DNA of 64,000 nucleotides from Streptomyces gilvus. Lineage in GTDB: Bacteria > Actinomycetota > Actinomycetes > Streptomycetales > Streptomycetaceae. The stretch's first letter is position 1; every line of letters starts with the position of its first letter. The position numbers were made by a program, and so were the translations under genes. Below are positions 58,388 through 64,000 of the stretch, one piece after another. The stretch lies in the NCBI RefSeq assembly GCF_022513565.1, contig NZ_JAKWBE010000007.1:62001-126000 (forward strand), written 5' to 3'. Below the pieces are notes generated by a model, which ran no database searches, was not told where the DNA came from, and saw only the letters and a program-made list of their open reading frames with translations.

Positions 58388-59574
58388 GCCCCGGATCCTA
58401 CGGTGGACCGGGCGTCCACCGGGACACGGGCGACCAGCCGGAAGCCCTTCCTGACACGTCCCGCCTCCAGGGTGCCGCCGGCCTTCTCCAGCCGTTCGGT
58501 CAGGCCCGTCAGCCCGTTTCCGGGGCCCTTGCCCGAGCCGCCGGAACCGTTGTCCTCGACGGACAGTTCGAGGACCGCTCCGTCCAGGGTCTGCCGGCGC
58601 AGCAGCTCCACCGTGCAGCGTCCCGCGCCGCTGTGCCGTACGACGTTGGTGACCGCCTCGCGCAGCGCCCAGGCGAGGGCGGTCTCGCTCTCCTCGGGGA
58701 CGTCGCGGAGGTCGGGCTCGGCGGGCACCTCGGCGACGACACCGGCCGCCTTCAACGCGACCTGCGCTCCGGCCAGTTCGTCGGGCAGGCGGGTGCGCCG
58801 GTAGCCGGAGACGGCCGCCCGGACGTCGACGAGGGCCTGCCGGCTGACCTGCTCGATGTCGGCGACCTGCTGGGCCGCCTTCTCGGGGTGGTCGGGGAGC
58901 ATACGGCCGGCGAGCTCGCTCTTCAGCGTGATCAGGGAGAGGGAGTGGCCGAGGAGGTCGTGCAGGTCGCGGGCGAGGCGCAGCCGCTCCTCGTTGGCGG
59001 CCAGTTGGGCCACCGTCGCCCGCGCCCTGCGCAACTCGACGGTCGTACGGACCAGTTGCTTCACGCCCATCATGGCGAAACCCAGCAGCAGCACGACCAG
59101 GACCAGGCTCCAGTCGTCCGAGCCGGTCCGCAGCGCGATCAGGAACATCGCAAGGGTGTTCGCCCCGACCGCCCAGTACGCGATCCGCTGCGGCAGGGTG
59201 GCCCCGCAGGTGACGGAGACGTACACGAAGAGGCCGACCCAGGCGCTGCCGAGGGTGAGGGACAGGACCACGGCGAGGGCGCCGAGCAGGACGACGAAGG
59301 CGCCGACGATCCCCCCGGAGAAGGGCCGGCCCATGTTGCGGAAGACCAGCGTCAGGTAGACGGCGGTGAAAGTGGCCAGGGCCACCCAGCCGGCTGCGGT
59401 GGCGGCCGTGCCGTGGTGGCCGGAGGTCAGGTCCTGCACCGGCGAGCCGAGGAAGATCAGCCAGGGCATGATCCAGACCAGCTTGCGCATCGCCTCGGCC
59501 CGGTTGCGGGGCTCCTGACCCACCCGGATCGCGTTCTCGGCCCGCAGGTCCTCGGGCAGTCCGTCGTCCGTCAT
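58384..59574 (-). CDS. Sensor histidine kinase (DesK-like)
   Basis: The 396-residue kinase has five or six membrane helices in its first 200 residues, a HisKA_3 motif (ARDLHDLLGHSLSLI, phospho-His) near residue 220, and an HATPase domain (EAVTNVVRHSGAG, ELSVEDNGSG). No extracellular ligand domain is visible, so it probably senses the membrane or an antibiotic-ABC complex. It begins five nt after the permease stop and overlaps the regulator start (ATGA). Confidence 0.9.
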   Translation of the reverse strand: MTDDGLPEDLRAENAIRVGQEPRNRAEAMRKLVWIMPWLIFLGSPVQDLTSGHHGTAATAAGWVALATFTAVYLTLVFRNMGRPFSGGIVGAFVVLLGALAVVLSLTLGSAWVGLFVYVSVTCGATLPQRIAYWAVGANTLAMFLIALRTGSDDWSLVLVVLLLGFAMMGVKQLVRTTVELRRARATVAQLAANEERLRLARDLHDLLGHSLSLITLKSELAGRMLPDHPEKAAQQVADIEQVSRQALVDVRAAVSGYRRTRLPDELAGAQVALKAAGVVAEVPAEPDLRDVPEESETALAWALREAVTNVVRHSGAGRCTVELLRRQTLDGAVLELSVEDNGSGGSGKGPGNGLTGLTERLEKAGGTLEAGRVRKGFRLVARVPVDARSTVGSGA

Positions 59575-59579
59575 GGCGC

Positions 59580-60311
59580 TCACGCCTTCAGCGTGTCCTT
59601 CCGGTACAGCCAGGCCGCGCCGCCCGCGAAGAGCAGGAAGAAGGCGACGAGGATGGCGATGTCCTGGGTGTGGGGGGCCTGGCTCTGTTCGATGGCCCGC
59701 CCGAGGGCAGCGTACGCGTGCGTGGGCAGCCACTTGGCGATGTCCTGCAGCCAGGTGGGGAAGGACGAGGACGGCATCCACAGGCCGCCGAGGATCGACA
59801 GACCGAAGTAGACGATCATCGTGATCGGGCGGACCGCGTCCCCGGAGGCGAGGTAGCCGATGGCGACGCCGAGCGCGGCGAAGACCAGGCTGCCGGCCCA
59901 GATCGCGCCGGTGAGGGCGAACCACTGCCAGGTGTCCAGCCGTACGTCCTTCACCGCGGCGGCGACCAGGAAGACCATCACGATGGACGGCAGGCTCACC
60001 ACGGCCGCGCCGGCGGTCTTGGCGAGGACGTAGCCGCGCCCGGGCAGCGGGGTCAGCCGCAGCTGCCGTACCCAGCCGCCCTCCCGTTCCTTGGCGATGC
60101 GCTCGCTGTTGCCCATCAGGACGGCGGTCAGGGCGCCGAAGGAGGCCATGGAGACCATGACGTACTTCGCGACGCTCAGGCCGGTGCCGTCGACGGTGCC
60201 CGTCTGGTTGGAGACCAGCAGGAAGATCACCGAGGGGTAGATCACCGAGAAGAACAGGAACCTGCGGTTGCGCAGGGCGCGGGTGAGTTCCAGTTTGATC
60301 AGGCTGTTCAT
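59580..60311 (-). CDS. ABC-2 type transporter permease
   Basis: The 243-residue permease has six hydrophobic helices and the ABC-2 N-terminus LELTRALRNRRFLFFS. It is the membrane half of an exporter. Its ATG overlaps the ATPase stop (ATGA). Confidence 0.9.
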   Translation of the reverse strand: MNSLIKLELTRALRNRRFLFFSVIYPSVIFLLVSNQTGTVDGTGLSVAKYVMVSMASFGALTAVLMGNSERIAKEREGGWVRQLRLTPLPGRGYVLAKTAGAAVVSLPSIVMVFLVAAAVKDVRLDTWQWFALTGAIWAGSLVFAALGVAIGYLASGDAVRPITMIVYFGLSILGGLWMPSSSFPTWLQDIAKWLPTHAYAALGRAIEQSQAPHTQDIAILVAFFLLFAGGAAWLYRKDTLKA

Positions 60312-61234
60312 GACTGCTTGGCCTCCTCGGCCTCCGTGATGGCGACGAAGGCCTGCTCGAGCCCGAGCCCGGCGACTTCGAGGTTGCGGGGGTAGACGCC
60401 GAGCCCGTAGAGGGCGTGCACGGTCGCGTCGGCGTCGGTGGACTGGATGCGGACGGTCTGACCGCTGATGTCGACGGAGGTGAGGAAGGGCAGGGCCCGC
60501 AGAGGGGCCTCGTCGATCGGGCCCTCCAGGTCGAAGGACACCCGCCGGGCTCCCGCCTTCGCCTTGATCTCGGCGGCCGTGCCGTCGGCCAGCAGCCGTC
60601 CCCGGTGCAGGACCAGCACGCGGTCGGCGATCGCGTCGGCCTCCTCCAGGTAGTGGGTCGCGAACAGCACGGTCCGCCCCTGGTCGGCCTGCTCGCGCAT
60701 GGTGGCCCAGAAGGCCTGGCGGGCGGAGACGTCCATGCCGGTGGTGGGCTCGTCGAGGACGATCAGATCGCTGTCGCCGGCCGTGGCCAGGGCGAAGCGG
60801 ACGCGCTGGGACTGACCGCCGGAGAGCTTGTTGACCTTGCGGTCGGCGATCTGCGCGACACCGGCGCGGGCGAGGACGTCGCTCACCTTGTAGGGCCTGG
60901 GGTGCAGATCGCAGGCGAGCTTGACCAGCTCCGCGACCGTCACCTCGTCCATCAGCCCGCCGCTCTGCAGCATCGCGCCGACGCGCCCGGCGACGATGGC
61001 CTGGCGCGGTGTGGTGCCGAAGACCTGGACCGTGCCGCCGTCGGGGTTCCTCAGGCCCAGCAGCAGGTCGAGGGTGGTCGACTTGCCGGCGCCGTTGGGG
61101 CCCAGCAGGGCCACCGTCTCCCCCGGGTGCAGCGCGAGCGTCAGCCCGTCGACGGCCCGGACGTTCCCGTAGACCTTGCTCACCTGGTCGAACCCGACCA
61201 CCGGGGTGCCGGTGGCCGTCGCTGTCGTCGTCAT
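60308..61234 (-). CDS. ABC transporter ATP-binding protein (drug exporter type)
   Basis: The 308-residue ATPase has GPNGAGKST (Walker A) near residue 45, KLSGGQSQRVRFALA (signature), DLIVLDEPTTGMD (Walker B) and ATHYLEEAD (H loop). It heads a four-gene operon (ATPase-permease-kinase-regulator) of the linearmycin/daunorubicin-resistance type. The ATG at 61234 was chosen; the ATG at 61243 adds three residues. Neither has a clear ribosome-binding site. Confidence 0.92.
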   Translation of the reverse strand: MTTTATATGTPVVGFDQVSKVYGNVRAVDGLTLALHPGETVALLGPNGAGKSTTLDLLLGLRNPDGGTVQVFGTTPRQAIVAGRVGAMLQSGGLMDEVTVAELVKLACDLHPRPYKVSDVLARAGVAQIADRKVNKLSGGQSQRVRFALATAGDSDLIVLDEPTTGMDVSARQAFWATMREQADQGRTVLFATHYLEEADAIADRVLVLHRGRLLADGTAAEIKAKAGARRVSFDLEGPIDEAPLRALPFLTSVDISGQTVRIQSTDADATVHALYGLGVYPRNLEVAGLGLEQAFVAITEAEEAKQS

Positions 61235-61266
61235 GGAAACCATCGTGGCCGCCGGGCCCCGCGTCC

Positions 61267-61309
61267 CGGCAGTGTCGGCGGTCCCGACTGCCGGATGACA
61301 GATGTCATA
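61267..61309 (-). promoter_or_regulatory. Candidate operator upstream of the ABC/two-component operon
   Basis: A perfect 14-bp dyad ATGACA-GA-TGTCAT (61296-61309) lies about 55 nt upstream of the ATPase start. A second inverted repeat CCGGCAGT/ACTGCCGG (61267-61274 and 61288-61295) is closer. NarL-type regulators bind such dyads; autoregulation by the operon's own response regulator is inferred. Confidence 0.5.
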
Positions 61310-61314
61310 CGGCG

Positions 61315-61351
61315 AAGGGGGGCGCCCGGCGCGTGCCGGGTGCCCCCCTTC
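61315..61351 (-). terminator. Terminator of the peptidoglycan-binding protein gene
   Basis: A hairpin of about 16 bp, GAAGGGGGCGCCCGGC with GCCGGGTGCCCCCCTTC (one G-T pair and one bulge), lies 26 nt downstream of the gene ending at 61377, read on the minus strand. Confidence 0.7.
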
Positions 61352-61376
61352 TGGAGCCTGGTTCTCGGGCCTGGCG

Positions 61377-63905
61377 TCAGCTCGGGTTGGTCTTGATGAT
61401 CCCGACCCGGTTGGTCTCGCTCAGCAGGGCCTGGCGCAGGGCCACGTAGACGTCCTGCGGGGTGACGGCCGTCTTCTGGCCGGTGCCCCGGGTGATCAGG
61501 ACGCCGTCGAAGGTCTGGCCGTACAGCTCCTTGAGGGCGTTCAGATCGGGGCTGTCGACGAGCTTGCCGCCCACCGCCTTGACCCTGAGGAACTTCCACA
61601 GGGAGTTCTGCGGACTGAACTTGATCTCCTTGCCCGTGTCGGTCTTCACGATGACGCTGGCCGACATCGCGGGCTGCGCGAAGGCCTTCATCTCCCGGTC
61701 GACCTCGGCGTTCGAGACCGTCGGCTGCTGGCCGGTGGTGACGACCGCCACCGGGGCCGTCGTACCGGACTCCACCTGGGAGCGGTACGCCTCCTCGACC
61801 GCCTGGGCCGACTTGGCCGCGTCGATGCCCTTGCCGCCCTTGCCGTAGACGGCGACGGCCTTGCCGGACTTGAACTCGATGGTGCCGTCGGTCACCGAAC
61901 CGGAGCCGGAGCCGCCACCGACGGCGCTCTTCAGGGCCGCCGTCAGCTTCTCCTCGTCGACGGGCATGACCGGGTCGATGACGCGGTGCTGTCCGAAGAG
62001 GGAGCCGATGACCGAGACCGGGTTGTAGTCGCTCGTCGCCGCCTTGGCGACCGTGGCCTGTTCGTCGAACTGCAGTCCGGCCTGGTCCGGCGTCAGCGGG
62101 ACGGTGGAGCCGCCGACCGACAGCTTCAGCGGCTTGTTCACCCGGCTGCCGAAGGCCGCGTCCAGCTTCTTGACCGCGTCGTCGCGGGTGCCGCCGCCGA
62201 TGTCGACGCCGAGCACGGTGGTGCCCTTGGGGACGTCGGAGTGGTTCATCAGCAGCCCGGCGCCGTAGACCCCGACGCCGGCGACGACCACGAGACCGGC
62301 GAGCAGCACCAGCTTGCTGCGGCCCTTCTTTTTCTTCTTGGGCGCGGCGGCCGCCGGCACGTTCTGCGCGACCGGTTCGGGCAGCTTGGGCGGCGTGTGG
62401 GGCAGCGGGCCGTCGGCGGGGGCGCCGGGGCCGAACGGCGACTTGGCGCCGGGCGGCACGACCGGGATGCCGCTGGTGACGGTGTGCCCGGAGACGTTGT
62501 CGGGCGTCGGGTAGCCCGGCGTGCCGGGCTCGGGGGCCGGCTTCTGCGGGGTGAGGATCGCCGTGTCGTCACTGAGACCGCCGCCGGGGCCGAGACCGGT
62601 GGGAGCGCCGCCGCGTGCGGTGCGGGGGGCGCCGGGGCCGCCGGGCACCGTGCCCGGGCCGCCGGGGTTGAGCGGCGGAACCAGCGGGCCGTCGCCGGTG
62701 ACGGGGCCGCCGGTCGGGCCGGCGGGGCCCTGCGAGCCGCCTTGTCCGCCACGGCCGTTCGGCCCGTTGAAGCCGCTCGCGCCGCCGGGGCCGCCGGGAC
62801 CGGCGAAGTTGTCGCCGCCGGGGCCGCCGAAGCCGTTGTCATGGGCGGGGCCCGCGAAACCGTTCTGCGTGCCGGGGCCACCGTAGCCGTTCTGGCCGTT
62901 CAGGCTGTCCTGGCCGCCGTAGCCGTTCTGGCCGTTGAGCCCGTCCTGGCCGGGGAAACCACCCTGGCCGTTCTGGCCGCCGAAGCCGTTCTGGCCGTTC
63001 TGTCCGCCCGGGCCACCGAAACCGCCTTGGCCGTTCTGGCCGTCCTGGCCGCTCGGGTCGGTGGGGAAGCCGTTCTGATCGGGGAAGCCGTTCTGGTCGG
63101 GGTGGCCGTTCTGTCGGGCGGGGTCGTTGTCCGAGAAGTACGGCAGCTCGTCGCGGCGCGGCTCGCCACCGCCGCGCGTGCCGCCGTTGCCCAGCGGGCC
63201 CGCCGCCAGGGCCTCGGTGACGTCGAAGGAGCCGGTGCCGCCGCCGTGGCCGGGAGCCACCGGACCGCCGGTCGCGCCGGGGAGCCCCGCGCCGTTCGTC
63301 CCGCCGGGCCGGCCGTTCGCGCCGCCCGCCCGGGAGCCGCCGGGCACGCTCATCGAGCCGACCACGCCACCGGGGCGTGCCCCACCGGACGCACCCGCGC
63401 CCGGACGCGCACCGCCCGGGGCGGCGCCCGGTGCGCCCGCTCCCGGCGTTCCCGCGGCCGAACCGCCCGGCAGACCGGCGCCGTTGGTGGCTCCGCTCCC
63501 CGGACCGCCCTTGGCCGGGCCGGACTTGCGGGGCGCGAACCAGTCGCTCGTCTTGTCCTCCGCCGACTGCGCGGGCTCGCCGGGAGCCTCCACGGTGGCC
63601 GTGGCCGCGCCCGGTGCCGCGGTGGGGAGTTCGGTCTCGCCGGTCTCCTCGGAGGTGCCGGCGTCCGCGACGGGCGTACGCACCACGACCGGCGGAATCG
63701 GCCGGGATCCGGGGATGTTGATCCGGATCCGGGTCGTCAGCGTGGTCTCGGTCTTGCGTTCCTCCGGCCGCTCGGCCGAACGGCCCGTGTCCGAACCGGC
63801 GTCGGATGCCGCGGGTGTGCCGTACGGCGGCGTGCCGGACGGGTATGCGGCTCCGCCGCCGCGCCCGTTGGGCCCGGAGGACGGAGTGTCAGTTTCACGA
63901 CTCAA
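61377..63905 (-). CDS. Membrane-anchored VanW/YoaR-type peptidoglycan-binding protein with collagen-like N-terminus
   Basis: The 842-residue protein has a long disordered cytoplasmic N-terminus of about 520 residues. It is rich in Gly/Pro/Ala, then in Gly/Asn/Gln/Phe units such as GFGGPGGQNGQNGFGG (nt about 62750-63130). A basic KKKKKGRSK stretch precedes one membrane helix (LVLLAGLVVVAGVGVYGAGLLM). The exported part has two to three PG_binding_4-type domains (TVLGVDIGGGTRDDAVKKLDAAF, then KFLRVKAVGGKLV). No vanW catalytic end is visible. It starts with TTG behind GGAGAACC at eight nt. The role is probably in the cell wall; the repeat tail is unusual for the family. Confidence 0.78.
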   Translation of the reverse strand: MSRETDTPSSGPNGRGGGAAYPSGTPPYGTPAASDAGSDTGRSAERPEERKTETTLTTRIRINIPGSRPIPPVVVRTPVADAGTSEETGETELPTAAPGAATATVEAPGEPAQSAEDKTSDWFAPRKSGPAKGGPGSGATNGAGLPGGSAAGTPGAGAPGAAPGGARPGAGASGGARPGGVVGSMSVPGGSRAGGANGRPGGTNGAGLPGATGGPVAPGHGGGTGSFDVTEALAAGPLGNGGTRGGGEPRRDELPYFSDNDPARQNGHPDQNGFPDQNGFPTDPSGQDGQNGQGGFGGPGGQNGQNGFGGQNGQGGFPGQDGLNGQNGYGGQDSLNGQNGYGGPGTQNGFAGPAHDNGFGGPGGDNFAGPGGPGGASGFNGPNGRGGQGGSQGPAGPTGGPVTGDGPLVPPLNPGGPGTVPGGPGAPRTARGGAPTGLGPGGGLSDDTAILTPQKPAPEPGTPGYPTPDNVSGHTVTSGIPVVPPGAKSPFGPGAPADGPLPHTPPKLPEPVAQNVPAAAAPKKKKKGRSKLVLLAGLVVVAGVGVYGAGLLMNHSDVPKGTTVLGVDIGGGTRDDAVKKLDAAFGSRVNKPLKLSVGGSTVPLTPDQAGLQFDEQATVAKAATSDYNPVSVIGSLFGQHRVIDPVMPVDEEKLTAALKSAVGGGSGSGSVTDGTIEFKSGKAVAVYGKGGKGIDAAKSAQAVEEAYRSQVESGTTAPVAVVTTGQQPTVSNAEVDREMKAFAQPAMSASVIVKTDTGKEIKFSPQNSLWKFLRVKAVGGKLVDSPDLNALKELYGQTFDGVLITRGTGQKTAVTPQDVYVALRQALLSETNRVGIIKTNPS

Positions 63906-64000
63906 GGCAGGTTCTCCCGGTTGGCTCCGCCGCCCGACATGACCTCACGGGCAGCTCGGCGGCGCGCACCACCATACTGGCCACTTCTGGCGCGTATCCC

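Noticed and set aside
1..64000. tRNA, rRNA, transposases or prophage genes
   Set aside because: I searched for tRNA-like clover arms, transposase motifs and att-like flanks by eye and saw none; composition is uniform.

Overview
The window is chromosomal DNA of a high-G+C actinomycete, almost certainly a Streptomyces. Codon third positions are nearly all G or C, GTG/TTG starts and GTGA/ATGA gene overlaps are common, several secreted proteins carry classic lipoboxes, and the gene content is that of the conserved streptomycete core. I see no rRNA, tRNA, insertion sequence, prophage or CRISPR array. About 59 protein genes fill the window with short intergenic gaps.

Layout. (1) 1-5549: a truncated flippase-like membrane protein fused to a degenerate kinase fold, then two tandem lipoprotein tripeptidyl-peptidase-like hydrolases. 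(2) 5666-11913, minus strand: moeZ (sulfur transfer) behind a SigR-type promoter, and upstream of it a four-gene cluster made of a PelF-like glycosyltransferase, a polytopic membrane protein, an NAD-dependent epimerase and a spherulin-4-like protein. This resembles a minimal Pel-type polysaccharide module. (3) 12104-17740: an oligopeptide ABC transporter operon preceded by an apparently leaderless, cysteine-containing 30-codon leader peptide. (4) 17796-24351: a DUF3152 zincin-like protein and an alpha/beta hydrolase, both with repeat expansions, then small proteins, a TetR regulator and a ferritin-fold protein. (5) 24728-32527: a DEAD-box helicase with a very long RTRK-repeat tail, a hydrolase, an NYN-domain protein, a 50-residue protein behind a second SigR-type promoter, MarC, a PHP phosphoesterase and a zinc-ribbon protein.

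(6) 32696-42180: an MFS transporter behind an operator-like dyad, a SUFU-domain protein, CorA with a structured leader, a lipoprotein, an MgtE-N/PRC/CBS protein coupled to a DUF1003 membrane protein, Mrp, and TatB. (7) 42414-46968: HtrA-type protease, zinc anti-sigma factor, ECF sigma factor and a divergent O-methyltransferase that seems to use an ATT start. (8) 47075-57769: DUF3117, enoyl-CoA hydratase, Tag, a DivIVA-like protein, a second-type DHPS (folP2), LOG protein, dapE, a muralytic-fold protein, a small secreted protein, dapC, ferredoxin, a GNAT enzyme and a SirB1-like protein. As I recall it, the order in parts 6-8 matches the Mycobacterium tuberculosis block from fdxC/dapC through dapE, folP2, tagA, sigE-rseA-htrA-tatB, mrp and corA, so this is ancient actinobacterial core synteny. 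(9) 57773-61243: a fully coupled ABC exporter plus two-component operon. (10) 61377-63905: a peptidoglycan-binding-domain protein with a collagen-like Gly/Asn/Gln-rich N-terminus.

How they work together: envelope stress (sigma/anti-sigma/HtrA/TatB), peptide uptake and cleavage (ABC operon, two tripeptidyl peptidases), Mg2+ handling (CorA, MgtE-N/DUF1003), lysine and cell-wall precursor synthesis (dapC, dapE) and thiol/sulfur homeostasis (moeZ and the 50-residue protein behind matching SigR-type promoters). The best candidates for undescribed biology are the Pel-like cluster, the leaderless leader peptide, and the soluble-sensor plus DUF1003 pair.
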